A DNA stretch of 64,000 nucleotides from Poa pratensis (GCA_947311845.1 CAMZMU010000040.1:59048474-59112473), one strand, 5' to 3'; counted from the first letter of the stretch, positions 32,816 through 44,130 are shown. Notes: a model not told the origin generated them from the letters alone. Numbers and translations: made by a program.

Positions 32816-33773
32816 TGTCGTGGTGGTGTCACGGCAGATGCCATAGGATGGCTTAAGTTGGGGGCTCGCTAGGACGTTGGGGGATCCGGGGAGGGTGTGC
32901 GCGCTCAAGAAGCACGCATGAAGAACACGAAGAACACGCAAGAACAAGCAAGAACGAGCAAAACCAAGAACAACCAAAGCACACCAAGATGTACCCTGCT
33001 TCGGGGCCCTCTTGTGGAGGTAACACCCCTACTGCAGCACTAGCCTACTCTCTTTATATCTCAATGTCACAAGTACAAGTGCTCCTCGAGCTGTATGAAG
33101 CAACAATGGTGAGAGCTCTAGGAGGAAGATGGAGCAAGGGGGAAATGAGGCTTCTTCTTCGTCGTCCCTCGCCCTGGAGGATGTGCTGGTCTATTTATAC
33201 ACTAACCGGATTACCATTCTGCCCCTGGCCGGAGATGACAATGGCATGGACAAGAGGAACAGGACAAGCTCTGGCTACTGTCACTCAGTCCAGTTCATCG
33301 TCAGTCCAACGGCAGGTCTATCTTTTCCTCTTTGAGCTTAAGCCAGCGTAGCCCACCGGAGCCTAGGCCACTGCCCTTTCCCGAAATAGCCGAGTCAGCG
33401 CCTAGGGCCTTGCGACCCGGAAAACCCGTGGCTCGACCTGGCTGTCTTCTGAGCCTCGGGCAGGAGACCTGCAGGACCCGTGAACTTACTGACATTACTT
33501 GGCCCTTGTGCATTATCCGACATCGCCCTGTGCCGGATCCTTCCTGACCAACCCGGCTAGGTTAAGCCGGATCCCTTCCTTTGATCCGGCTAGACTTTGT
33601 CTGATGCCTTTTGGCCTCACCCTGCCCTTTAGCATGATTGGGAGCCGACCGACTCTCCCAAGTGATCCGGTTCAAGGGATCCGGCCCAAGTGATCCGGCT
33701 TGACCTTGATCCGGCCTACTCTTTACAACTCTTAACACCACCTCTTTGCCCTATCCGGGGGCAGCCCCCGACA
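32816..33773 (-). repeat. 5' LTR of the Gypsy element
   Basis: 958 bp. Compared by eye with the other LTR I count about 12 substitutions and 6 single-base indels (roughly 1.25% substitution divergence), and the 4-bp length difference is accounted for by the indels. Confidence 0.92.
33192..33199 (-). promoter_or_regulatory. Candidate TATA box in the 5' LTR
   Basis: TATAAATA on the minus strand, mid-LTR, oriented to drive gag-pol. The same site is kept in the other LTR near 19797. Confidence 0.5.
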
Positions 33774-33778
33774 AGCAG

Positions 33779-34061
33779 GCTCGCGGCGAAGCCACAACTC
33801 CCAGCGGTCGGCAAAGCGCAGCGTGTCCTCCACAAGAAAATGGGGCTCGACTTTGGAGATATGCCCCTGGTGGAGGCTACGAAAGAATTCGCAAACACCT
33901 GCAAGAAGGCTCCGTTCTCTGCTTCGGCAATCAACGGGTTGAGGACCCTCCTCAGGCTGAACCTGCCGTCCATGACGGCAGCGGATGAAGCTTTGATTGG
34001 CCTTGCTGGCCCAGGGGGAAGCGACTTCCCGCCACCGACGGCGCTGGACGTCTCCGCCTGA
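33779..34061 (+). pseudogene. LINE ORF1, C-terminal part
   Basis: After one copy of the AGCAG duplication the reading continues in phase with the acidic frame broken at 19415. It encodes a basic, conserved-looking C-terminus (RLAAKPQLPAVGKAQRVL, then NTCKKAPFSASAINGLRTLL) and stops at 34059-34061. About 210 bp of 3' untranslated DNA and the A-tract follow. I recall this C-terminal block as common in wheat zinc-knuckle LINE proteins. Confidence 0.7.
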
Positions 34062-34270
34062 TCTGCTTCCCGATCCTCTGATCGCGCTGCGTAGTGGCGT
34101 TTTGAAGATATGACGATATATCTTTCTGAGAGATTAGACGGTGTAGGTTGAGATCCTTTCGTTTAGCACGCCCTGTCTTGTATGACTTTTTTCTTTTTGG
34201 CCTCGGCCGTGTCATGTTTGCTTCTCCTATATCAATATAAAAGGCAAAGCTTTTGCCTCGTTTCAAAAAA

Positions 34271-35234
34271 AGAAGACACTGTGTGTGGCGACGAAAGGAT
34301 TTAGATGATAAAACCCCACCTCTTGCAGCGTGGGCTATGGTGTGCAAGCCAAAGGATGCAGGGGGGCTAGGTGTGATCAATCTATATGTGCAGAACAAGT
34401 GTTTACTAATGAAGCACCTCGATTTATTTTTACAATCATGCTGGTCAGCCTTTGATTTGGGAGAAATATTACCGAGATGCTCTGCCACCTGCTAAAATGT
34501 CTGATTGTTTGTTTTGGTGGAGAGATTGTCTCAAATTCCTCCCTGAATATAAACAGTTTGCTCAGTGTCAGGTTGGGCGAGGTGATTCTGTGCTGCTCTG
34601 GAGGATTTATGGACTGATCAGAGGCTTACTGAAACTTTCCCACATCTGAGAATGTTTGCAATAAACCCCGCAGTAACTTTTCGGCAAGCTCATGACTGCA
34701 ATTCGTTGTTGGATCTTTTCCCCTTGTCAGAGGAGGCATTTGGGGAATTTCATGACTTTGTCCCTCTCCTGGAGGATAGATTTTCTCAGGATCAAGATTC
34801 TTGGAAATATCCATGGAGTTCTACTTTCTTGGCTAAGAAGGCCTATGATCGCTTGCATTCGGGACATCCACCTCATTCAGTGTTCACTTGGCTTTGGAAT
34901 TCTTGTTGTCAGAAAAGACACAGTCTTTGGTTGGTTGCTGCTTGTGGATAGGCTAAATACACGTGCAATGCTACAGCGCAAAACGTTCTTCCTGCCCAAC
35001 TACAGTTGTGTCATGTGCAATGAGGATGTATTGGAAACTCGGGATCATCTTTTCTTCCATTGCCCTTTCGCCCAAGTCTGTTGGAATTACTTGGCGCCAA
35101 CGGTTGTCCTACTTGATTTGCATGGATGGGACTGCTTCCAACACCTTAGAGACTCGCTTCGCAAGCCTTTCTTCATGGAGATCATCCTGATGGGGCTGTG
35201 GTCCATCACCCGGAATGCGTTCATCTTCAAGTAG
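34271..35234 (+). pseudogene. Outer LINE C-terminal region with RT zinc-binding domain
   Basis: Continues the outer LINE after the target duplication. Broken frames encode CKPKDAGGLGVINLYVQNKC (thumb-adjacent region) and then the zf-RVT domain: WLLLVDRLNTRAMLQRKTF, CVMCNEDVLETRDHLFFHC. Frame changes occur near 34490, 34640 and 34930. The ORF ends at 35234. Confidence 0.78.
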
Positions 35235-35290
35235 AAGTCTCCAAGTCTTTACCATTGCCGAAAGGTCTTCAAGGAAGAAATGCAGTTGTT

Positions 35291-35956
35291 TTTTTTTTGA
35301 GAGGAAATATCAGATGTATTAAACCAGAGTTCTTACAAGACAGTCCACAAGAAATAGAAAATACAATCCAGTCCTGCAACAACTACGAAGTCAACGCCGT
35401 CGAAGAAGACGCTTTGCCGGCGCGCCGCCGCCGCTCCTCCACTGCATCCTTGGATCGGAGAGAGTCCCATGGCGGACGGGAAGTCGACAGTCCTCAGCTC
35501 CAGAGAGACTCCACCTGCATCGCCGTCATCGCCTTCGATCTGGTCCGCAACATCTTCACCTTCAGAAGCTTTCGAAACTGGCGCCGCCGCTCCACGGCCA
35601 CCGGGATGGGAAACGAGCGCACCACAACTGCACCGAGCTGCGAGCGCGGGGATGGAGGCGGATCCGTGGTCGCACGCCGAAGAGCACCACCACCAGAGAA
35701 GATCACCGCCGCCACCAAAACGCCGGACCGGCCGCGCCATCCTCTCCACGACGCCGCCGGCAGGCCCCTACTTAACCCTAGACTATAAACAGACAGGAAC
35801 CGGGGTTTCCCCACCCTCCCGCCGCCGCAGCGGCCGGCGGAGGGAGGGGAAACCGGCGATACTCCGTCGGCGAGCTGGATCGAACAAGGAGGGGGAAAAT
35901 CGCCTCTTCTCTACTGTAGCGGGGAAGAGGATAAGGTCCAAGGTCCTTCTGGCTGT
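35291..35956 (-). mobile_element. 666-bp A-tailed retroposon
   Basis: The insertion is flanked by GAAGAAATGCAGTTGTT at 35274-35290 and 35957-35973, a 17-bp target duplication. On the plus strand it starts with a T-run, so its A-tail is on the minus strand, after GATATTTCCTCTC. The rest is GC-rich with short Ala/Gly/Val-rich frames, and there is no RT or known domain. It looks like a non-autonomous element mobilised by LINE machinery. Confidence 0.8.
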
Positions 35957-36149
35957 GAAGAAATGCAGTTGTTGAAGCATCGTGCTACTAGAAAGGCTTA
36001 TGTTGATTTTGCCTCTTGGGTGGACAGTTTCATATGAACTCTTTTAGTCATAGTGTTTTCTTTCTTTTTGTACAACCCTCTTGTACATCATTTTTTAGAA
36101 ACTTTAATAAAAAAATAAGCAGTACGTAAGTACTGTAGTTCCTCAAAAA

Positions 36150-36705
36150 ATGCAGAACTGTTGAATGCTATCCGTGAGAATTTCTTTCGAACATGCTATT
36201 TCGCAGGACAACTCCGTTACATGCTACGTGTTTCTAATTGATTTTTCTCACACTCAACAAAGAGGTTCATTTGTGCTACGTGTCTACCTTGTGCTTCTTT
36301 CCTCTCGCTGTATAGACTATAGAGTACTGCATCCAAGATCCAACAAGCAGACGAGTTGTCGCCGCAGCAGGCTACAGCTAGAACCCTTCAGGAATTTTTT
36401 TGCACACAAGTTGAACTAACTCAATTTGGTCTGAACCATTGGACACAAGGTAAACATATCATCAGATCTTGTTGTAGGATGATCTCTGGTGGTAAATACC
36501 GTTTAGTTCAGGTGTACGTACTACGAATTTGTTTCTAACATGATTTTCCGAATGTTTCCCAATCCCAACGCATATGCATCATGCATTCTTGCACGCACAC
36601 CATGGAAGGACGAAGATTATAAGTCCGGGAAAAGGGTGCTACGTGCAATAACGCTCGACTGATGTTTGCACTATGGAGAGCTGGGTTAGTACCAATGACA
36701 CACAT
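36150..36705. other. Unassigned AT-rich spacer
   Basis: No recognised element or gene. Confidence 0.35.
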
Positions 36706-36816
36706 ATATATAGTACCGGGCAACCAATAGTGTCTAAGTATAACATCACGGAGCAATGATCTATAGAGTAATGGTAGCAAACTAGCAATATTTGTACGTC
36801 TCTTGAATTAAGAAAA

Positions 36817-39800
36817 CTAGTGGAATTTCGTGCGGCGTCACGCCGCATCTCTTTTGAATGTTTTAATTGGTAGTGTATGTTATTGTTGATTGTTTTAATT
36901 GGCAATGTATGTTGTTGAGGGTACTGTATCGCATATTAGGTGGATGATCATGTAAATATAATTAGTGAAACAAACTGTTATTCTCTAAAGCCAATTGTGT
37001 GTGCTGAATGAGATGAAATGTAATAGATCCTGCTCTTCAATATGGAACAATGCATGGACAATGCATGGACAGTGATAATACACTTCAGGAATATTTTTCG
37101 AAAAACACAATATGGAACAACTTATATTTTATTACCAATCTCATGTGATAATATCTAAAGCTAAAATTATTTACACTGGAGAATAAGCAAAGATCTTTGA
37201 CAGCAAGACATGCATAGTTAGGCATCGATACAACTCCAGAAATTCAACACTTCAAAATACTCAGAACATCAGAAATGAATTATTCGAATAGATAGATTCA
37301 ATTTTACAAACCAGTTTCACTTTCAATCGTTCCTGTTCTCTCATATTCAAAACATCCTCGTCAAATTTTATTCCTTCTCTCATCTGACAACAATCAACAA
37401 TCACATAAGGGAGGAAGAACTCACACATGCCAACTCATTGGAAGCGTGAAAACTTGTATAATTGGAAAGCATGTAGATAAGAATAGTTATGCGTAATGAT
37501 AGTATGAGGGCATGCATACCTAACCAAAGCTTCATCATCAACCTCCTCTGCTCTCCGCCTTATCTACGAAGAAAATTGAGCATGTAAAAAAGAATACACA
37601 TGGGAAAAGATCCACAGTAAGATGTGTATCGTCTAAAGCATCCAAATAATTCTACAACATAAGCAATCATGAGAAAATATTAATATCTTCTATAAATATT
37701 ACATTGTCATGTAGTAGGTACCAAATATTTTTTTATAGCTAAATACCTTGAAATACTTTCATTTAGCATGCGCGCAATCCTCAGGTATAGGTTTTGATTT
37801 CGGAAGTAGTGGTTGGCTCAGCTTTAAATATGCCACTATCTCCTATACTGACATATTTGTTGAACCCTTTAAACCACTAACATCTTAAACCATCTCACGC
37901 AATATGCTAAATTTTCTCCTATACATGCGAAGCTTGCTTATACACATTGTGTCACTATCACTAATTAGCTCGTACAAATTCTCACCTCTTAGCTCTCTAA
38001 TTTTAATCCTTCTTTCTATTTTCAAACACTTCGTTCTATAATCTAATGCAAGAAGTAAGCACATATATCAGCATGACAGTAGTCATGATATTTCTATTTG
38101 TTACATTCCTTCATTGGCATCTCATACTTAAAGGGAGCGGGGCCATAATACTGAAAAGTGAAATAAAAAAGAACATATGAAAAAGAATTCCAGGCTACAC
38201 GAAAAGAATTTGAAGTGTAACAATTAAAAAAAGGAGATATCATCCAACCAAAACTTTTCAAGTATAATAAGAAATTACTACACATCAGAGGTGGATATGA
38301 AGAGATAAGTATATGCTTAGTTGACCATAAACACATTAGATTAGGCGTGTTGTTGACAAAAAACAACCAAAACATAACAGATAATGGCATTTAAGAACAA
38401 AAACGACCAGATCATGTTGTTCCTAATAGCTATGAATGCACTGCAGCCTAATATCTATGTATAGGTCTAAATAGGACCATCTCATCAAGCAAAATACATG
38501 TCATATTGCTAGAGAGATACTATTGAGTTTCAGTAAATAGTGCAGTTACAGATTACAGTAGCTTATTTTGTACAGTGATGTAAGAGAAGTTTAAATAGAG
38601 ACGTCAAGTAAATTAAGATGCACTGTAATGACTTACTATCTAGAGTATATTGGCTTGCCCAAAATGCTAATCTTGAAGATTTTTTTCTTCTTTTTCCATG
38701 AAGCTGAAGCATCATCCCAAAATATATCATCTGCACTGGTTGTGCATATCAGCACATTCCGGCACGGAGGCTCCCGAAGAACACTCAATGGATTGGGTCA
38801 CCTGAAATCACATAACACACACTTTAGTCTAGTTACTGGACCCTGCATAGAAACTGCCGATATGAAAAGTATTTCCATATATTAACTAACAGAAGCAATT
38901 TCAAACCAGGATCTTGGAATATCCACTTGAAGAGATATATATGAGTAATTTTTAGTTCCTACATTTATAGTCAAAATATCATGCAAAAACCTAATCTATG
39001 TGTGGTACATATGTTGCCAAAATTTAACTCTTGATTCTTCCAATCATTTTTTTCCAGGCCGAGAAAAATTCAAGGGCCACCCATAAATAAATACTAAGTA
39101 GAACGTTGAAATTGGATGGAGCTACTTTTAATATCGAAAACATTAACAACTTGTGAACCTTCAGTAATTTTTTCTACTCGGTTTACTTTCTTTTATCTTT
39201 TGATGACTTAGAACATATTATCATAATTTTTATGAAAATCAGAACATAATACTTGATTTTCTGTTACCGTGACCAAAGGACTTGCTCGCGACCACATCAC
39301 TTGCATTACTTTTCTATCCGAGGCCCTACTACATTGGTTCTCGAACTAACTGGGATGAGAAGAATGCGCTGACATGACATCCCCTATATGAAATCCTGCA
39401 ACAAACAAATAGTTTAGCTAAAAAAAAAAGCAGAAAAGTTTCTTTGCTATAGAATTCAGGTAAGCAACATGTTGCAAACATTTCTGTCGGGAAACATGAA
39501 GAAAGTAATTAAAAACGTTATATTAATCCTTTTGCTTGTTTATAGGGTTGTTCTTTGCACATTTCAGTGGGAGGCCTATTCATCCAAAATTTCTGAATTG
39601 TTCAACCAACATTTAAATTGTAGTTTTCGACGAATTAATCTCGGCAACGCACACCGTGGCGAAGAATTTGTCAATATAAAGTAAGGATATCTAGTTGGTA
39701 AATAATGAGATAGAAAAGAAAAAGGAGATAGGTAGATGAATGGTTGACAACCTTTTCCTTTGTCCCGGACAGCCGCGAGCAGGCTGCGAGTCGGCGAGCT

Positions 39801-41356
39801 CATCTACTTCTGTAGTACAGAACTCTTAACCTGAAACAGGCAATATCATGAGGTAAAACCGTATGGCTCAGCTCAAAATACTGATTATCTAGCAAGACTG
39901 TTGATGCAAGATTAGAATAAGAAATATTCTTGCATCAGGATTTAAGCAAATTCGGCTCAATCAAGATCATGCATTGAACACATAAGCAGAACTATCCTAG
40001 GTACTTATTAAGGCTACCAGCTCACGAATTCACTCACCTAGCAGAAGAACCACACCAAAAGGGCTAGGCAAAAGGAGGAGCAGAAAATCTCCCTTTCGAT
40101 TCAAGAATAGTATGATTCTTGGTCTGCCCGGGATTTTTCTCTTTTGTAGTAACCTCGTGCTTTCATAAATTAAGGACCAAAACATCAAATTACATCTGAG
40201 AAAAAACTGAAGACATTAGATCACTCACCTTTGTTTAAGCTGATTCGAATGAAGCATTTAAACCATGGACGTACTGGTGCTGAAGTGAAATGAGCACATG
40301 GCAATGAATTTAAGCAGTGTCATTCTATCCAGCGATATGTAATAGACATATTTGCACAAAATCATATACCTCTGAAGATATACTGGATTGTAGCGTCACT
40401 ATTGATATACCATATTTTAGTTTGCTAGATGTAATTGGATATCATATATGTAAAGATAAATTGCTGCGGACTTTGCAGGTGCGCTCAAAGCTAGAGCAGT
40501 TGCACGAAATATAGAGCTAAGAATCAGAATGGGTTCTTTTGGGCAGGCAGTTAGCGTACGGCGTTGACGGGGAGGAGGAGATGCGGATCCAGGGTCTCAC
40601 CTGCATGGAGAACGGCCGGTGGCAGGTCGCAGCAGCTCCGGGTGGACGCCGGCAGCAGCGGCCCTCGCGAAGAGCTCGGCCGTAGAACATCACGGGCGGA
40701 GGAAGCCGGTGAGCAGGTGGCGGCAGGGATCGACGGGCAGGCCGGAGAAACTCCAGACACCGCCGTCCCCTGCTCCGCGGAGGCGACCATCCCCTGCAGC
40801 AGGAGGCGGACGACGGCCTCCGAGGTTCGCGCCGGCGCCGTCGCCGCCATGGCGGCTGGCGTGTAGCATCGCCGCTGCAAACCCTATGGGCTGCCCCGCG
40901 TGGGGATCTGGTGCAGCGAGGCGGAGCGGGACGAATAGGGGGAGGAGGGGCTAGGTGAGGAGGGGCGGCGGCCGGCGAGGTGAGGAGAGGCGGCGGCGAA
41001 TCGATCTGCATCTGCGATCAAGATTAGAGAGGGAGGAGCAGCGGGGTCGGGGAACCGTAGCGAGCGGACCAGCCGCCGGCCGCCTCCGGGTCGGTGAGGG
41101 AGGAGGGGAGGGGCGCCGTGAGGGAGGAGAGGGGCGCAGCGAGGGAGGAGAGCATCGCCGTCGCCGCCGCGCGGGAGAGACGCAGGCAAGAGGGAGGGGA
41201 ATTGTGGCGGTTTTGCAAGAAAGTCCTTCGGTTTTCTGGAAATTACAAATAGATCCCTTCGCGCGGTACTGTTCAACACTGTAGCTACTGTTCCTTAGAA
41301 CAGTAGCCCGAGCGCGGAGGGAGCGCTAAATCGCTCAGCTTTCATATATAGTAGTA
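36817..41356 (-). mobile_element. Helitron defined by an empty site
   Basis: 4,540 bp. The minus-strand 3' end reads GCGGCGTGACGCCGC (hairpin) then ACGAAATTCCACTAG, a canonical CTAG end with hairpin. The 5' end is TACTACTATATATGAAAGC, lacking the usual TC. The second copy of the surrounding duplication has the intact AAGAAAA|TGTACGAC site, so insertion was between A and T with no target duplication, as Helitrons do. No Rep/helicase frame is seen, so it is non-autonomous. The 5' third (40500-41280) is GC-rich and gene-like; the rest is AT-rich with no coding sequence that I recognise. Confidence 0.82.
40601..40850 (-). other. Gene-like first exon carried by the Helitron
   Basis: A GC-rich stretch has an ATG at 40850 in a good context (GCCGCCATGGCGG) and an open frame to a strong splice donor, ATGCAG|GTGAG, at 40601/40600. 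The peptide starts MAATAPARTSEAVVRLLLQG and matches no family I know. Upstream (40880-41280) resembles a GC-rich plant 5' region. It may be a captured host gene end. No downstream exons could be assigned. Confidence 0.4.
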
Positions 41357-41795
41357 TGTACGACCTTGCTCATCAAATAAGATCTATGCCCCTGCGTTGT
41401 ACTTGGGGCGATACTGAGTGATGGTCTTACCACATGTTCCTAGGGACTCTTCTAGGTTGTTTCTCCCTCTCACGGACCCGAGGCTGCTCGGCAATATACT
41501 TTTGGGTACTGTATGAATATATTTTTTGAACATTTGAATAATTTTTTTTGAACCGGTGAAAATTCGTTTGAACCTCTGAGAAACCATGTGAAAGTTTTTT
41601 TTAATCCACACATATTTTTGGATCCAGTGACATTGTTTTGAACACAGTGAACATTTTCTTAAACACGTGAATTTCTTAACTCTGTGAACATTTTTTGGTC
41701 CGTGGACTTCTTTGATCACACAGAACAGTTTTTAAAAGACGTGGATCTAATAACTCCGTTGAACATTTTTTTTATCTGTGGACATTTTTTTAAAC

Positions 41796-43122
41796 AAATG
41801 TCCTTGCGTTCTTTTACGCAAAGGTCCTTGCGTTCTCCAGATATTATAAACTAATTTCAGTAACATTACCACCAAATAACTTTTCCAAAACTAATTTCAT
41901 TAACATTATTTTTAACAGCATGTATATTTCATATTGCACTGCAATATTATTTTCTCAATTCATTTCCCAAGTGAACTAATTCACCGACGAAAAATAACAG
42001 TAATACCGCAGAATTTTAGATTAATTTCCAACAAATTCGTAACTAATTCATTATACACGGGAAAAATATGTTGAACATATCAAAATGTTTTTAAAAATAA
42101 ATCCTACTTATTTATACCGAATTCACGAATGGTCGGAAAAATTAACCATGGTTATTTGACATAATAAAATTAAACAACTTTTAACTTTTTTTTCGAAAAA
42201 AACTTCGCATTCTCTGAAAATTATATACATGAAATATATGCGCGCCGACGAGTAGGTTCCATTCCCGTTATCGGTTTCGAGTTTGGTCGAGCCTAGCTCC
42301 TTAATTTCGGATCCAGATTCACACAAACATTTAACAAATTTTGTCCAATTCGTCTCACTCGGTCATACGTTTGAATTTTCATTTCACAAGTAGATGTATA
42401 CCACCCTATATAAATCGGCCCTCGGAATAAAACTTTCTGCAAAAAAAAAATCCCCGCTCGCCACTTTTTGCAGAAAAGCCCTCAGGTTTTCCTAAAAAAT
42501 ATAAATCGTCCTCCCAGAATAAAAACGAATGGTTCTTTTACGCAAAGGTCCTTGCATTCTCCAGATATTACAAACTAAATTCAGTAACATCACCACCAAA
42601 TAACTTTTCCAAAACTAATTTTACTAACATTATTTTTAGCAGCATATATATTTCATATTGCGCTGCAATATTATTTTCTCAATTTATTTCCCAAATGAAC
42701 TAATTCACCGACGAAAAATAACAGTAATACCGCAGAATTTTAGATTAATTTTCAAAAAATTCATAACTAATTCATTATCCACGGGAAAAATATGTTGAAC
42801 ATATCAAAATGTTTTTAAAAATAAATCCTACTTATTTATACCGAATTCACGAATGGTCGGAAAAATTAACCATGTTTATTTGACGCAACAAAATTAAACA
42901 ACTTTTAACCATACCTAAAATGCCAAAACTTCCCCTAATTCACAATGTGTTTATTCTTTTGGAGAATTTTAACGTGTATGAGTATTTCCACACTTCTACC
43001 AGCTACAGAATATTCAAATGTATATGACTAATTTCCATCCTTACATAAAATACAGAAAATTAAAATGAACTACATCAATATAACCACACGGGTGCGGCGT
43101 GCCGCCGCGCCATCTTACCTAG
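41796..43122 (+). mobile_element. Helitron 3' end and AT-rich interior
   Basis: The segment ends with a GC hairpin GTGCGGCGTGCCGCCGC and CATCTTACCTAG, followed by T at 43123: a Helitron-type 3' terminus on the plus strand. No 5' TC end is defined. The interior is AT-rich with no gene. Confidence 0.5.
41811..42915 (+). repeat. ~380-bp direct repeat, 724 bp apart
   Basis: 41811-42190 and 42535-42912 match at roughly 90% or better, beginning CTTTTACGCAAAGGTCCTTG and containing ACCGACGAAAAATAACAGTA. The sequences after each copy differ. Confidence 0.8.
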
Positions 43123-43672
43123 TATATATAGTACCGGGCAACCAATAGTGTCTAAGTATATATAACATCACGGAGCAATGATCTATAGAGTAATGGTAGC
43201 AAACTAGCAATATTTGTACGTCTCATGAATTAAGAAAATGTACGACTCATCAAATAAGATCTATGCCCCTGCGTTGTACTTGGGGCGACACTGAGTGATG
43301 GTCTTAGCACATGTTCCTAGGGACTCTTCTAGGTTGTTTCTCCTTCTCACGGACCCGAGGCTGCTCGGCAATATACATTTGGGTACTGTATGAATATATT
43401 TTTTGAACATTTGAATAATTTTTTTGAACCGGTGAACATTCGTTTGAACCTCTGAGAAACCAAGTGAAAGTTTTTTTTTAATCCACACATATTTTTGAAT
43501 CCAGTGACATTGTTTTGAACACAGTGAACATTTTCTTAAACACGTGAATTTCTTAACTCTGTGAACATTTTTTGGTCCATGGACATTCTTTGATCACATA
43601 GAACAGTTTTTAAAAGACGTGGATCTAATAACTCCGTTGAACATTTTTTTATCTGTGGACATTTTTTTAAAC
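43123..43672. repeat. Duplicated 550-bp segment, second copy, with the empty Helitron site
   Basis: Uninterrupted counterpart of 36706-36816 plus 41357-41795. The empty Helitron site lies between 43238 and 43239. The copy begins exactly at the Helitron CTAG|T end at 43122/43123. Confidence 0.88.
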
Positions 43673-44130
43673 GTGTGAAGTTTTTAACTCCACGAATATT
43701 TTTTGACCCTTGATTTTTTTCAAACACTCGGAAAAACTTATTGAACACGGGGAAATTTTTAACTCCGTGAATTTTTTTAAATAATGATAATCTTGCATAT
43801 TAAAAGGTTAAAGAATTTCCAGAATTAGTATTTTATTATATTTTAACTCCGTGAACAGTTTTGCACACCGTGATTTTTTTTGGAATGCATGAATTTTTAA
43901 CTCCGCGAATATTTTTTTGTTCTGTGAACATTTTTGGAATACTGTGAACAATCTTTTGAATACGTGAAATTTTTAACTATGTCAACATTTTTTTGAATAA
44001 TGGTGTTCTTGCATTTGAAAAGGTCCACGCATCTCCAAAAAAATCCATGTTTAAAAACAATTCATGAATTCAAAAAATTTCATATGTTCAAACAATTATT
44101 CATATGTTTACCATAAACATAGAATGAAAA
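43380..44130. repeat. Degenerate GAACATTTTTT-type repeat tract
   Basis: Irregular words such as GTGAACATTTTTTTGAA, TTTTTAACTCCGTGAA and TTTGAACACGTGAA recur through this tract and in 41500-41790. No coding content. Confidence 0.65.

Larger units (their letters stand above)
19416..33773 (-). mobile_element. Ty3/Gypsy retrotransposon, Tat-type, with antisense gene
   Basis: 14,358 bp, bounded by LTRs beginning TGTCGTGG and ending CCCGACA, with a perfect 5-bp target duplication AGCAG (19411-19415 and 33774-33778). The polyprotein lies on the minus strand in the order gag, protease, RT, RNase H, second RNase H, integrase. The second RNase H domain plus a long 3' region with an antisense gene are features of the Tat lineage (Ogre/Retand-like). 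It lies inside ORF1 of the second LINE and interrupts its reading frame. The polyprotein carries many small lesions. Confidence 0.92.
16258..34270 (+). mobile_element. Second LINE, ORF1-only, interrupted by Gypsy
   Basis: The insertion is bracketed by AGAAGACACTGTGTGT at 16242-16257 and 34271-34286, a 16-bp target duplication. The 3' end has an A-tract (TTTCAAAAAA before 34271) preceded by an AGGCAAA/TTTTGCCT stem. After removing the Gypsy element its length is about 3.65 kb. It carries an ORF1-type frame with zinc knuckles and a conserved C-terminus, but no endonuclease or RT, so it probably moved using enzymes from another LINE. Confidence 0.8.
15181..36149 (+). mobile_element. Outer 5'-truncated L1-type LINE, split by nested insertions
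   Basis: LINE sequence occupies 15181-16257, 34271-35290 and 35957-36149. The first gap is a second LINE with a Gypsy element inside; the second is a 666-bp retroposon. Matching target duplications show that the pieces were once contiguous. The 5' end is truncated inside the RT region: no ORF1 or endonuclease is present. The 3' end is an AT-rich tail with A-runs near 36105-36149; the exact end is uncertain and no target duplication for this outer LINE was found. Confidence 0.8.
36706..41795. repeat. Duplicated 550-bp segment, first copy, split by a Helitron
   Basis: 36706-36816 and 41357-41795 match 43123-43672 with few changes: TATATATAGTACCGGGCAACC, then AGAGTAATGGTAGCAAAC, then GCCCCTGCGTTGTACTTGGG. 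The two halves are contiguous in the second copy. Confidence 0.88.

Noticed and set aside
43380..44130. AT-rich repeat tract as a satellite or centromeric array
   Set aside because: Repeats are irregular, short and few, without a fixed period.
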